Shown: positions 50,863 through 61,798, numbered from the stretch's first letter. The stretch: DNA of 64,000 nt from Shewanella sp. OMA3-2 (GCF_021513195.1 NZ_CP090974.1:3918001-3982000), one strand, 5' to 3'. Notes: generated by a model from the sequence alone, not told the origin. Numbers and translations: made by a program.

Positions 50863-53019
50863 ATGAAAACATGGTTACTTACGGCTGCTATTGCAGCCAG
50901 TTTTGCTGCGCAAGCGGATGAAGGTATGTGGCAACCGCACCAACTTCCCGCTATGGCTGATATGCTTAAGCAACAAGGCTTAGAGATTGATGCAAAATCA
51001 ATTTCTAAACTGACTGAATTCCCTATGAATGCGGTAATCAGTCTTGGCGGTTGTACCGCCTCTTTTGTATCGCCAAAAGGCTTAGTGGTCACTAATCATC
51101 ACTGTGCTTACGGTGCAATTCAATACAACTCAACCCCAGAAAAAAATCTGCTAAAGGATGGCTTTTTAGCTAAAACTTACCAAGAAGAATTACCTGCTAC
51201 GCCAGGGTCACGTGTTTATGTTACCGAAGCGGTGACCGAAGTAACTGATAAAATTACAAATGGCCAAATGGACAAGGTCGGCAACGATTTTTACGCCGGT
51301 ATCGAACAACAAGAGAAAGCCCTAGTGGCCGAGTGTGAGCAAGAAGAAGGTTACCATTGTCAGGTTTACAGCTTCCATGGTGGCTTAGAATATTACCTCG
51401 TTAAACAGCTCGAAATTCGTGATGTACGCTTGGCCTATAACCTGGCTGGCAGTGTCGGCAAATACGGTGGCGATATCGATAACTGGATGTGGCCACGCCA
51501 TACTGGCGACTTCTCATTTTATCGCGCTTATGTAGGCAAAGATGGTAAACCAGCTGACTTTCATGCGGACAACGTGCCTTATGAGCCAAAAAGTTTTCTA
51601 AAAGTATCAGCTAAAGGCGTCAGTGATGGTGACTTTGTGATGGTTGCTGGTTATCCCGGCAGCACTAATCGCTATCGCACCGCAAGCGAGGTAGAAAACC
51701 AATTCGAGTGGGCTTATCCAGAAGGTAAGATTCTGCGCGAGCGCATGATTGAAATAATCAAAGAAACAGCCGCTGAAGGCACTGATGAGCGCATTAAGTA
51801 TGAAAGCTTAATAGCAGGGCTTGCCAACTACGCTAAAAACTTTGCTTCAATGATTGAGTTCTACGGCAAAATGCCCATGCTAGATGATCGTAAAAAGGTC
51901 GAAAGTGATCTAGCGTCATGGATTAATGCCGATTCGGCACGTCAGGCAAAGTATGGCGAAACGCTAGTTGAACTGAATAAATTGGTCACTAAAAGTCAGC
52001 AAAACCAGCAGCGTGATACCTTGTTAGGCTATATCACCTACACAACCATGCTGACCACAGCGCGTGATTTATATCGTTTAGCTAACGAAAAAACACTGCC
52101 TGATATGCAGCGTGAACCAGGTTATCAAGACCGTGACATGACCAGCTTTACCTCAAGCATGGAACGTATTGATCGTCGCTATGCTGCTAGTGTCGACAAA
52201 GCATTATTAATCGATCTGCTAACGCGTTATGCCAACCTACCGGCAGAACAGCGTTTACCGGCATTTGATAAAGCCTTTAATATTGGTAAAAAATTCGATG
52301 CTAAAAAATTGAATAAAACCTTAGATAAGATGTTTGCTCAAACAACATTAGCTGATCAAGCTACCCGTTTAGCATGGATGAACAAATCGGTTGCAGATTT
52401 TAAAAAATCTAACGACCCATTCATTCAGTTTGCTGTCAGTACCTATGATGAAAGCATCAAGCTAGAGCAAGCACAAAAACAATTATCAGGTGATCTAATG
52501 AAAGTACGTCCACAATTTATGGACGCTATCATTGCTTATAATCGTGAACTCGGTAAGCCGGTTTATGCTGACGCTAACTCAAGCTTACGTGTCTCAGTAG
52601 GTAATGTTAAAGGCTATTCACCGCAAGACGGCTTGGTGGCGGTGCCCTTTACACGTTTAGAGGGTATCTTAGCCAAAGATACCGGTTTAGATCCATTTGA
52701 TGCACCGGCTAAGCAGCTTGAGTTAATCAAACAAAAACAATACGGCGATTACTATGTCAAAGCTATTGATTCTGTACCGGTTAACTTCTTATCAACCTTA
52801 GATACCACTGGCGGTAACTCTGGTTCACCTACACTAAATGGCCGCGCTGAATTAGTCGGTTTATTGTTTGATGGTGTGTATGAAAGTATTATTGGTGATT
52901 GGGGCTACGATGCCAATAAAAACCGTTCTATCCAAGTTGATAGTCGCTATATGTTATGGATTATGGAGCATGTAGATCACGCGGATAATTTATTAGCAGA
53001 AATGGACATCGTTAAGTAA
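50863..53019 (+). CDS. S46-family dipeptidyl-peptidase (DPP7-like)
   Basis: Periplasmic serine exopeptidase of 718 residues with a signal peptide (cleavage after AQA, residue 18). It removes dipeptides from the N-terminus of peptides. The catalytic His is in VTNHHCAYGAIQ (~80) and the Ser is in TGGNSGSPTLN (Ser653). Gly671, 18 residues after the Ser, aligns with Gly673 of DPP7, whereas the Asp/Glu-specific DPP11 has Arg there; a hydrophobic P1 preference is thus expected. It converges on and overlaps the pseudouridine synthase gene by 8 bases. Confidence 0.9.
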   Translation: MKTWLLTAAIAASFAAQADEGMWQPHQLPAMADMLKQQGLEIDAKSISKLTEFPMNAVISLGGCTASFVSPKGLVVTNHHCAYGAIQYNSTPEKNLLKDGFLAKTYQEELPATPGSRVYVTEAVTEVTDKITNGQMDKVGNDFYAGIEQQEKALVAECEQEEGYHCQVYSFHGGLEYYLVKQLEIRDVRLAYNLAGSVGKYGGDIDNWMWPRHTGDFSFYRAYVGKDGKPADFHADNVPYEPKSFLKVSAKGVSDGDFVMVAGYPGSTNRYRTASEVENQFEWAYPEGKILRERMIEIIKETAAEGTDERIKYESLIAGLANYAKNFASMIEFYGKMPMLDDRKKVESDLASWINADSARQAKYGETLVELNKLVTKSQQNQQRDTLLGYITYTTMLTTARDLYRLANEKTLPDMQREPGYQDRDMTSFTSSMERIDRRYAASVDKALLIDLLTRYANLPAEQRLPAFDKAFNIGKKFDAKKLNKTLDKMFAQTTLADQATRLAWMNKSVADFKKSNDPFIQFAVSTYDESIKLEQAQKQLSGDLMKVRPQFMDAIIAYNRELGKPVYADANSSLRVSVGNVKGYSPQDGLVAVPFTRLEGILAKDTGLDPFDAPAKQLELIKQKQYGDYYVKAIDSVPVNFLSTLDTTGGNSGSPTLNGRAELVGLLFDGVYESIIGDWGYDANKNRSIQVDSRYMLWIMEHVDHADNLLAEMDIVK

Positions 53020-53749
53020 CCCGTATTCGTTGCACCAACATGCTTAATTCGGCGGCCGTTAACGGTCGCCGTTTTGTTTCCGCCAGTTGACCTAACTCGA
53101 CGCCTCCGATAGCCACCCGTTTTAAATCAATAACCCGATAGCCTAGGGTTTGGCACATTTTACGGATCTGTCGGTTTAATCCCTGGGTCAAAACAATGGC
53201 AAATTGCAATGATGTTAACGATGTCATCTGACAGGTTCGAGTGGTAATGCTTTGACCTGCTTGCTGATAAGTCACCCCCGCAGCCATTGTGGCCAAAAAC
53301 AGTGCATCAAAAGGTGTATCAAGACTGACATGATAGGTTTTTGAATGTTGAAAACCTGGATGCAATAGTTGCTGAGTTAATTGGCCATCATTGGTGAGCA
53401 GTAACAACCCTCGGGAATCTTTGTCTAATCGCCCCGCAGGATACAATCTTGGCTCTTTAGGTAAATGATGTAACAAACTACTAGGGTCGCTTTCAATTAA
53501 ACGACAATCAACTCCGACAGGCTTATGATATAGCCAGTATACTTTAGCTTCGGGTTTACCTACTTTTACGCCGTCAACACGAATATCATTAACTGAATCT
53601 GTATTAATAACATCTACTTCAATGACAGCTGAATGGGTGGCTACTTGGCCATTAATAGTGACCCTATTAGCATCAATAATTCTACAACATTGACGCCGAG
53701 AGGCGATGCCGCAAAGGGCAAGATAATGGGCTAAACGGTAATGAACCAT
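53012..53749 (-). CDS. RluF/RsuA-family pseudouridine synthase
   Basis: Converts uridine to pseudouridine in rRNA (or tRNA). 245 residues. An N-terminal S4 RNA-binding domain (RLAHYLALCGIASRRQCCRI) precedes the catalytic domain with GRLDKDSRGLLLLTNDG (catalytic Asp) and QGLNRQIRKMCQTLGYRV. The latter is closest to RluF. The exact target uridine is not assigned. Confidence 0.85.
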   Translation of the reverse strand: MVHYRLAHYLALCGIASRRQCCRIIDANRVTINGQVATHSAVIEVDVINTDSVNDIRVDGVKVGKPEAKVYWLYHKPVGVDCRLIESDPSSLLHHLPKEPRLYPAGRLDKDSRGLLLLTNDGQLTQQLLHPGFQHSKTYHVSLDTPFDALFLATMAAGVTYQQAGQSITTRTCQMTSLTSLQFAIVLTQGLNRQIRKMCQTLGYRVIDLKRVAIGGVELGQLAETKRRPLTAAELSMLVQRIRVT

Positions 53750-53755
53750 AATGAT

Positions 53756-54465
53756 TTACGCTGGCACAAAATGACGCGATAAAGATTGTTGTACCACTAT
53801 ATGTTGCCGTATGCTGAACCCAAGACAGACACACCATAAAATATTCGCTTGAGTTAACACCCACATACTAGAGGATACCCAACAAAAATGACTGCCACTA
53901 TCATCGCAGTAAGGGAAATCCAGTAAATGCCAATCTAGCAAACGAATTAAGTTAACGGACGTTACAATCGCCACTATCGATAACCCAAATACCACCCGGT
54001 CATGGTGCTTTGGGGCTTAAAATAATCAGCAAAACATAAACAATGTAAGACTAACGAGCTAACTAAATACAAGGTTGACACTTTGCGATGCCATTCTAGA
54101 AAGTTAATCGGAAACATCCCCATGAGTGCAGTACTTAAACCAACTATAGCCCCTACAATGGCAATAGTTCGACTTAACGCATCAGAGAAAGTGAAATAAA
54201 TAGCCAAAGTCGCTAACAAGAAACATGCTCCAGCAGCCAATAAAGATAGGTTAAATACCGCAGCTAAGGGAGAATTCATATAATCACCCAAAATATCAGG
54301 ACGAATATTAAAGATGTTAGTTTGCATTTGCTGCGCCTGTGCAAACAATGCCGACAAGACTCCAAAGCTAGCAATAATAGCTGCGGCTAATGACATAAAT
54401 ACAATCACTAGATGTAAGTCAAAATTTTTATGCTGTTTATTCAAGGGGGAGCTGGTATTAGACAT
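53756..54465 (-). CDS. DUF998-type membrane protein, frameshifted near 53997
   Basis: Integral membrane protein with about six hydrophobic segments; function unknown. The first frame (163 residues, four segments: LVIVFMSLAAAIIASFGVLS, LSLLAAGACFLLATLAIYF, IAIVGAIVGLSTALMGMFP, STLYLVSSLVLHCLCF) stops at 53974. The next frame continues VVFGLSIVAIVTSVNL with further segments to 53756. One added G in the GGG run near 53997 joins them into about 236 residues. WHRKVSTLY and the segment layout suggest DUF998. Confidence 0.7.
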
Positions 54466-54502
54466 AAGTCAATCGAGCTTACCTTTATCTTTGAAAAAGT
54501 AA

Positions 54503-54527
54503 AAGCCCTAAACACGGCTTAGGGCTT
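54503..54527 (-). terminator. Rho-independent terminator after the NhaC-family gene
   Basis: 9-bp stem AAGCCCTAA (54503-54511) and TTAGGGCTT (54519-54527). On the minus strand it is followed by TTTTACTTTTTC. Confidence 0.8.
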
Positions 54528-54584
54528 ACTGCTGTTAATGCTAGGGCAATTAACACACTCTAGATTCAAGTATTACTATCTTTA

Positions 54585-55925
54585 TTATGCCCGCTTACGA
54601 AATATCACGATAGCGACCGCAACAACGGCCAGAATCATACAATACCAGGCATTGGATACCGCCGTTAATGGGCTGATAGTAAACACTGATGCAATTAATA
54701 ATGCTTGCGCACCATGGGGGATCAGCCCCTGAATAATGCAGGCAAAAATATCCATCACACTGGCAGCGCGTTTAGGGCTAACACCGTGTTTTTCGGCTAA
54801 GTCTTTGGCAATATCACCGGTAACCACAATGGAAACTGTATTATTTGCCACGCAGGTATTTGTTGCAGCCACAATACTTGCTATGCCCAATTCTGCAGCC
54901 CGCGGTGATGTATCACCCGCTGATTTAGAGAAACGGCTAATTAGCCCTTCGACCTTACTATTCACAAATGCTAAGCCACCTTGCTGCTGCATTAGTGCCG
55001 CCAAACCGCCTACCAACATAGACAAAATGAAGATCTCTTGCATATTGGTAAAGCCAGTATAAATGTCATTACCAAATTGAATCACATTGTAATCTGCGGC
55101 CAATATCCCAGTCAGACCTGCCAACAGAATACCCAAGGTTAGCACCACAAATACATTTAACCCTGCAACAGCCAAAATCAATATGGTGAGATACGGTAAT
55201 ACTTTTACAAATTCAATTGGCTGCTGGGTAATAATAGCCTGCCCCTGGCCTGCAAACGAAAAAGCAACCAAGGTTAAAATAGATGCAGGAATAGCAAAGA
55301 CTAAGTTTTCACGAAACTTATCTTTCATATCACAGCCCTGGGTGCGAGTCGCTGCGATAGTCGTATCAGAAATAATGGATAAATTATCACCAAACAATGC
55401 CCCTGACATGACCGCGCCCGCCATTAATGCGTAGTCAATTTGGGCTTGGTCTGCAACACCTAAGGCTACAGGAGCCACAGCCGCGATAGTGCCCATCGAT
55501 GTCCCCATAGCAGTGGCAATAAATGCCGCTATCATAAAGAAACCAGGTAATAATAAATCTGCTGGAATAAGCGATAAACCTAACGCAACCGTAGCATCAA
55601 CACCGCCTGTGGCTTTAGCAACAGAGGCAAATGCACCCGCCAGTAAATAAATTAAACACATGGCGATAATATTGCTATGGCCAATACCCTCAATGAAGGT
55701 TTCAATTGCGTTATTGATTTTCTGTTTAGACAGCAGCATTGCCAAAATGATCGCAGGTAAAATAGCAATCACACTCGGCAATTGATAAAAAGCGTAATCA
55801 ACCCCCTGGCTTTGAAAGTACACTCCAGCGCCAATAAATAATCCAAGAAAAACAAATAAAGGAAACAAGGCAATAAAGGATGCTGTTGGCGAGCTGTTAC
55901 TGGTGGCGAATTTAGTCAAAGTCAT
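54585..55925 (-). CDS. NhaC-family Na+/H+ antiporter-type transporter
   Basis: Inner-membrane protein of 446 residues with about 11-12 segments. ATAMGTSMGTIAAVAPVA and SGALFGDNLSIISDTTIAATRTQGC are signatures of the NhaC superfamily (the Asp residues likely bind cations). Some members exchange organic acids or amino acids instead of Na+, so the substrate is open. GAGAG precedes the ATG. Confidence 0.83.
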   Translation of the reverse strand: MTLTKFATSNSSPTASFIALFPLFVFLGLFIGAGVYFQSQGVDYAFYQLPSVIAILPAIILAMLLSKQKINNAIETFIEGIGHSNIIAMCLIYLLAGAFASVAKATGGVDATVALGLSLIPADLLLPGFFMIAAFIATAMGTSMGTIAAVAPVALGVADQAQIDYALMAGAVMSGALFGDNLSIISDTTIAATRTQGCDMKDKFRENLVFAIPASILTLVAFSFAGQGQAIITQQPIEFVKVLPYLTILILAVAGLNVFVVLTLGILLAGLTGILAADYNVIQFGNDIYTGFTNMQEIFILSMLVGGLAALMQQQGGLAFVNSKVEGLISRFSKSAGDTSPRAAELGIASIVAATNTCVANNTVSIVVTGDIAKDLAEKHGVSPKRAASVMDIFACIIQGLIPHGAQALLIASVFTISPLTAVSNAWYCMILAVVAVAIVIFRKRA

Positions 55926-56222
55926 CTCTCTTTTTCTATATTTTTTAGGCTTGCGGCGAAGAAGCGATATTCATCTCAGTGAATACTCGATTTACATCCT
56001 ACACATCCTATTCATCTGCGCCAAGAATAAGAGAAGTAATTTAAAATTGCAACACGGACGTCTAGACTTCTTTCCTTCCGCATTAACTTTTTACAAACAT
56101 AGCTCAATCATTAAACAAAACACCGTTAGCCTAACTAATTCTGTAACAAAAATGCCCAGTCTTACTCTTATGTCTTATCGCCCTTACCTGCCATAAAATA
56201 GGGTTAAACTGAGTTTTAAGAT
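55926..56222. other. Intergenic region between the NhaC-family gene and putA
   Basis: About 300 bases that hold the minus-strand promoter of the antiporter gene. No convincing gene or repeat was recognised in it apart from the palindrome that begins at 56223. Confidence 0.4.
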
Positions 56223-56268
56223 GTGAGAAACAATAATGCCCGCAATAGCGGGCATTATTGTTTCTCAC
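56223..56268 (-). terminator. Very long perfect hairpin after putA
   Basis: Two 21-bp arms (56223-56243 and 56248-56268) are perfectly complementary around the loop AATA. The inner part GCCCGC/GCGGGC is GC-rich and the outer part AT-rich. It stands about 17 bases after the putA stop and will terminate or protect the transcript. Confidence 0.88.
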
Positions 56269-56284
56269 GTTAAGCGATTGACAC

Positions 56285-59200
56285 TTATTCGTCAGAGTCA
56301 CCTAACGATAACAAGGTCGCATTGCCACCAATGGCGGTAATGTTATTGGTGCGGGTTTTCTCGGTAACAAAACGCGTTAAATAGTGTGGTCCGCCTGCTT
56401 TAGGACCAGTACCGGATAACCCTTGACCACCAAAGGGTTGTACGCCTACTACCGCGCCAATTTGGTTACGGTTAATATACACATTACCCACATTAACTTT
56501 ATCAGCAAGGCTTAAAGCATGGCCTTCGTTACGGCTATGAATACCTAAGGTTAATCCATAACCCGTGCTATTAATTTCATCGATAACCTTACCTAAATCA
56601 GCGGCCTTGAAACGAATAACATGCAGAATTGGGCCAAAATGTTCTTTGTCTAACACTTTAATCGAATCAATCTCTACCGCTGTCGGTGCGACAAAGTGAC
56701 CATTTTCAGTCCCTGCTGGCAGCTCAAGTTGGTTAATCAATTTGCCCACTTGCTTAATATGATCGATATGGGCATTTAAATTCGCTTTGGCTGCCGCATC
56801 AATAACTGGACCCACATCTGTTTTCACAGAACTTGGATTACCAATGGTTAATTGCTCCATTGCGCCTTTCATCACTTCAATAACACGATCAGCAACATCA
56901 TGCTGTACGTACAGCACACGTAATGCTGAGCAGCGCTGACCCGCACTGGTGAAAGAGGCAGACACGATATCATTCACCACTTGCTCAGGTTGTGAGGTTG
57001 AGTCCACCACCATCGCATTTTGGCCACCGGTTTCGGCAATTAACGGAATAATCGCACCGTCACGGTTGGCTAAAGTACGGTTAATGAGCTTAGCTGTGCC
57101 CGTTGAACCGGTAAAGCACACACCGCCAATACGCTCATCAGCGGTTAATACTGCACCCACTGTCGCGCCAGTACCTGGTAGGAATTGTAATACATCGGTA
57201 GGAATACCCGCTTCATGCGCCAACTGAACCGCGCGATAACCGACTAAGCAAGTTTGCTCAGCAGGTTTAGCAATAACAGTATTACCTGCGGCTAATGCAG
57301 CACTGGCTTGACCTAAGAATATCGCTAAAGGGAAGTTCCAGGGACTGATACACACAAAGATACCGCGGCCTTGTAAGAACAACTCATTCAACTCACCTGT
57401 TGGGCCAGGAAGTAATTCTGGCTTAGCCATCATTTTCTTCGCTTGCACCGCATAATAGCGACAAAAATCGACGGCCTCACGGACTTCATCGATGCCGTCT
57501 TGAATGCTCTTACCAGCTTCACGGGTACACAGTGCAATCAGCTCTTCACGATTTTCTTCTAATAAATCTGCCAGCTTTTGCAATGCAGTTGCACGGATTT
57601 CGACAGGGGTACGTGACCAGCGAACAAAAGCCGTTTCAGCTGATGCGATAGCGGTTTCAATCGCCTGGCTATCAGCAAAGGCTACTTTACCAACCAACTT
57701 AGTGGTGTCAAATGGGCTAACAACATCTTGCATTTCACCAGTTAAGGTTTTGCCATTAACTAATGGGCCTGCTTGCCATTGTGTTTGAGCGTATTTTTCG
57801 ATTGCTGCAAAAAATGGCTCAGACTCTGAAATGATGTTCATATTTAATCCTTTAGAATTTTTACGCTCAGCGCCGAATATATCCGCCGGTTTAACAATCT
57901 TATGATTGGTAAAGCTCTTATAGCCTTTAAGTGTCACCAAAGGGTGTACCACTAAAGACTCGATTGGGGTTTTCGGGTCAACCAACTTATGTACAAACGA
58001 CGTATTAGCACCGTTCTCTAATAAACGACGCACTAAGTAAGGCAGTAAATCTCTGTGGGCACCAATAGGCGCATAAATACGCACCGCTTTAGCACCACTT
58101 TCAGCAAGCATAGTGTCATAAAGCTCTTGTCCCATTCCATGTAAACGTTGGAACTCGTATAAACGATCACCCGCCATAGCATCTATACTCGCGACAGTTT
58201 GTGCATTATGGGTGGCAAATTGTGGGTAAATGTTACCGCGAGTTGATTCAGATAATAAAAAGCGTGCACAGGCTAAATACGATACATCGGTACCCGCTTT
58301 ACGTGTATAAAGCGGATAACCTGCTTCGCCCGCTTGTTGAGCCCATTTAAGCTCACTGTCCCAATAAGCACCTTTTACTAAGCGCAATGGAATTTCATCA
58401 CCTTGATCTTTAGCAAGGCGGTTAATCCAACATAATACTGGTAAACAACGCTTAGAATAAGCCTGAACCACAATACCGAGTAAACCCCAGCCCTTAGCTT
58501 CTTCTGACTGATACAGCTTTTTGAATAACGCTAAAGATAGCTCTAAACGATCAACCTCTTCTGCATCAATTGAAATACCAATATTCAACTGGCGGGCTTG
58601 CACTATTAGCTTAATTACTGTGTCATATAATTCAGTTAATACGCGATCGATATTGGCCACTTCATAACGCGGATGCAACGCTGAAAGCTTAATCGAAATA
58701 GTCGGTCTTGGTGCGTCAGTTTCATCGTATGCCTGCGCACCAAGATCGCGAATAGCATTGCTGTAATCGGTAAAATATTTTTGTGCATCTTTGGCTGTTA
58801 ATGCCGCTTCACCCAACATGTCATAACTGTGGGTATAGCCCATTTCACGTTTGTCTTCGCTATTTTTTAGCGCTTCTTTAACATTGCGCCCAAGTACAAA
58901 CTGTTTACCCATGATCTTCATCGCTGCCAGCATAGCTTGGCGGATCACAGGCTCACCCAATCGGTTAATTAAACGATTAAGTAAATGACTAGGGGTGCCA
59001 TCAACCTTACGATCTAGCTTAACTATTTTACCCGTCAACATCAGTCCCCAAGTAGAGGCGTTAACCAATACAGAAGTACTTTTACTGATATGTGCATCCC
59101 ACTTAGCACCTGATAACTTATCATCAATTAGAGCATCGGCTGTATCAGCATCTGGAATGCGCAATAACGCTTCAGCCAGACACATTAAAATAATGCCTTC

Positions 59201-59463
59201 TTGGGTTTCTAAGCTATATTGCTGTAAAAAAGCATCAACACCAACCATCAAACCTTTTTTTCAAATTGGCGAACCTTAGTCACCAATTCATGGGCTCGAC
59301 GAGTTACCTGTTGAATCTCTTCATCTGATGAAGGCACCAGCGTAATTAACTCTGCTAGATATTGCTCTTCATCAACAATGTAATTATCAGTAACTGCTTT
59401 AAACAATTCTTCGAGAGTGGCGTTGTCATAGCGACCGCCCAATACTTCACTCGCTTTGAACAT
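56285..59463 (-). CDS. putA: Bifunctional proline dehydrogenase/P5C dehydrogenase, frameshifted near 59255
   Basis: Oxidises proline to glutamate at the membrane. The N-terminal piece (MFKASEVLGGRYDNATLEEL to QFEKKV) is separated from the rest by a break at a run of six A; a seventh A gives QFEKKGLMVGVDAFLQQYSL and a protein of about 1,059 residues. The proline dehydrogenase barrel (~80-480) has ISIDAEEVDRLELS and RLVKGAYWDSE; the aldehyde dehydrogenase part (~530-1040) has ISPWNFPLAIF, the catalytic Glu in AETGGQNAM and Cys in SAGQRCSALRV. There is no N-terminal ribbon-helix-helix, so this is the non-DNA-binding type. GGAAG precedes the ATG at 59463. Confidence 0.93.
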
Positions 59464-59730
59464 CATAATCGCTTCCATCATGGTCAGTTGAAGGAGGGTA
59501 AAAACCAATGGGTGTGACGTACATTACAGCATTTTATTTTGTATACAATGTACGATTCGGGCGAGTATACAATCAAAATGTGATCAAGAACACTCTCTAT
59601 TAACCCATAAATACGCTTCAGTGCACATAAAATGTAGCTGTAGGTTTACCTGTTTAATAATAGATAGCTTAATGACAGTATCACCAATATAGTTTGTTAT
59701 TTAATATCATAATCTTACATGGGTAATAAC

Positions 59731-59765
59731 AAAAAAGGCCAACAGTTAATATGTTGGCCTTTTTG
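59731..59765 (-). terminator. Rho-independent terminator of ygiM
   Basis: 8-bp stem GGCCAACA (59737-59744) and TGTTGGCC (59752-59759), a 7-base loop, A and T runs on either side; 30 bases after the ygiM stop. Confidence 0.88.
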
Positions 59766-59794
59766 TTTTAAAAATTTGATATATCGTCGGTTAG

Positions 59795-60373
59795 TTACAT
59801 CCACCGATTCTTTTTACGTAACTGAGGGCGAGGTAAATATACTAAAACAATCCCAATTAATGCACCAATACCTGCAATAATACCGCCTTGTTGCCACATC
59901 TGAAATTGTTGATCTTGTTTGGTCGTATCAACTTTAGCTTGGGCTATATCTCGTTCAGCTAAGGCTTTTTCTAAGGCCGCTTGCAACTCTGTCACTTTTT
60001 GCTTGGCTACCTCAAAGTCTTGAGTAACGTTATCGGTTCCTAATGATATTTGATTAAGTTGCTCATTAACCTTAATAAGCTCTTGCTCAACCTCGGGAAA
60101 ACGCTCTCTTAAACTAGGTTGCTCAGTAACAAAAACACTACGAACCCAGCCCTCACGACCTTTATTATCAATAATTTGAGCATACTCACCTTCAGTTTTA
60201 CCTAAAAACTGAATAGGTTGGCCCGCTTCGACACTACCAATAATGCGAAACTCAGTACCTGGCCCCCCATGAATATAGGTAAACACATCATCTGAAATAT
60301 AATGTGAAGACGTTTGAGCATTAACGCTCAACGACAACAATAACAAAACAAAAAAATTAATGACTTTCAACAC
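59795..60373 (-). CDS. ygiM: SH3-domain membrane-anchored protein (TIGR04211, YgiM-like)
   Basis: Protein of about 192 residues. A signal peptide (cleavage after VNA, ~19) leads to a bacterial SH3 domain (~22-90: DDVFTYIHGGPGTEFRIIGS, GREGWVRSVFV), a coiled-coil (~95-160) and a single C-terminal membrane helix (GGIIAGIGALIGIVLVYLP) with a basic tail. This is the YgiM plan. The start is GTG at 60373 with AGGGAA upstream; a TTG at 60403 is open but unlikely. In E. coli ygiM is next to ygiF; here the pit genes lie between them. Confidence 0.82.
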   Translation of the reverse strand: MLKVINFFVLLLLSLSVNAQTSSHYISDDVFTYIHGGPGTEFRIIGSVEAGQPIQFLGKTEGEYAQIIDNKGREGWVRSVFVTEQPSLRERFPEVEQELIKVNEQLNQISLGTDNVTQDFEVAKQKVTELQAALEKALAERDIAQAKVDTTKQDQQFQMWQQGGIIAGIGALIGIVLVYLPRPQLRKKNRWM

Positions 60374-60455
60374 AGTCTTTTCCCTAACGCTATCTACTAG
60401 CAATCATGTTATTTATGTAATCCCATTAATGCTATTTACTTAATCCCATTAATGC

Positions 60456-60483
60456 AAGAAGGAAGTCGTATGACTTCCTTCTT
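60456..60483 (-). terminator. Terminator hairpin after pit
   Basis: 12-bp perfect stem AAGAAGGAAGTC (60456-60467) and GACTTCCTTCTT (60472-60483) around GTAT, 22 bases past the pit stop. Confidence 0.75.
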
Positions 60484-60505
60484 AAGTCGAGATTAACGTC
60501 TATTA

Positions 60506-61774
60506 TTAACTAAAGATACCTTTAATTATATAGAAGAACACGATAGATAAGCCTGCTCCGGCTGGTAAAGTGACCACCCAAGATATTACGATGTTACGAA
60601 CTACACCGATATTGATTGCAGCAATACCACGCGCCATTCCCACACCTAACACTGCGCCGACTAAGGTTTGTGTTGTAGAAATAGGTAAACCTGTTCCTGA
60701 AGCCAGTACAACCGTAGAAGCGGCTGCTAGCTCAGCCGCAAAACCACGACTTGGCGTTAAATGAGTAATGTTTTTACCGATAGTTTGCATCACGCGCTGG
60801 CCAAATATCGCCAAACCTAACACTATACCGACAGCACCTAACGGTAGTATCCACCACGCCAAAACAGCTTCAGAGCCAATAATACCACCGCTTTCAACTA
60901 CTGATACTACAGCAGCTAATGGGCCAATAGCATTAGCAACATCATTTGAGCCGTGAGCAAATGCCATACAACATGCAGTAACAACCATCAAAATAGCGAA
61001 CACTTTCTCAACGTTACCAAATTGTGTTTGACGGTCTGCTTTTTCACTCATTTTTAAACGAGAGATTGCCACTTTTCCCAAAAGACCCACAACAAGCGCA
61101 ACTACACCAGCCAGTATATAAGCTTCTAAAGTAGAGAAATGCAGCCCAACATGTTTTAAACCTTTTGTGATGGTCACAAGTGACATCACAAAGCCTGCTA
61201 ACGCCATATAAAATGGGACATAACGTTTGGCATTACCCAATGGGTCTTCGGTATCAAAAATCAGTTTTTGCACACTTTGGAAAATGGTATAAGCAATGAA
61301 ACCTGAAATAGCTGGGGTAATAACCCACGAGCCAATAATCCCAATCACTTTACTCCAGGCAACGGCATCAACATTGACACCTACCGCAGCAAAACCAACA
61401 ATAGCACCAATAATTGAATGAGTGGTCGATACTGGCCAGCCTAACGCTGACGCGACAACTAACCAAATACCCGCGGCAAGTAGCGAACCAATCATACCGT
61501 AGACTAGGTATTCAGGCACTGCAGCGAAGTAGCTCGCATCAATAATGCCTTTACGGATAGTACTTGTGACTTCTCCGCCTGCCAAAAAGGCACCAGCAAA
61601 TTCAAAAATCATTGCGATAATAATCGCTTGTTTAATGGTAATGGCGTTAGAACCTACAGAGGTTCCCATTGCATTGGCAACATCATTTGCGCCAATACCC
61701 CACGCCATCAAAAAACCAAATGCAGCCGCGAGCGCTATTAGCGTAGGGCCGTTGGTGATTAATACATCAACCAT
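60506..61774 (-). CDS. pit: Low-affinity inorganic phosphate transporter (PiT family)
   Basis: Inner-membrane phosphate symporter of 422 residues with about 10-11 segments. The two PiT signatures are GANDVANAMGTSVGS (N-terminal half) and GSNDVANAIGPLAAV (C-terminal half); GWPVSTTHSIIGAIVG and GLPISTTQTLVGAVLG are the paired repeats. It lies 24 bases after the DUF47 gene, a common pair in which the DUF47 protein modulates transport. Confidence 0.92.
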   Translation of the reverse strand: MVDVLITNGPTLIALAAAFGFLMAWGIGANDVANAMGTSVGSNAITIKQAIIIAMIFEFAGAFLAGGEVTSTIRKGIIDASYFAAVPEYLVYGMIGSLLAAGIWLVVASALGWPVSTTHSIIGAIVGFAAVGVNVDAVAWSKVIGIIGSWVITPAISGFIAYTIFQSVQKLIFDTEDPLGNAKRYVPFYMALAGFVMSLVTITKGLKHVGLHFSTLEAYILAGVVALVVGLLGKVAISRLKMSEKADRQTQFGNVEKVFAILMVVTACCMAFAHGSNDVANAIGPLAAVVSVVESGGIIGSEAVLAWWILPLGAVGIVLGLAIFGQRVMQTIGKNITHLTPSRGFAAELAAASTVVLASGTGLPISTTQTLVGAVLGVGMARGIAAINIGVVRNIVISWVVTLPAGAGLSIVFFYIIKGIFS

Positions 61775-61798
61775 GTCTTTTCCTTGATAACCTTGTGA

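Noticed and set aside
55903..56196. A 97-codon plus-strand frame between the NhaC-family gene and putA
   Set aside because: It begins inside the opposite gene, has no ribosome-binding site and its composition is that of intergenic AT-rich DNA.
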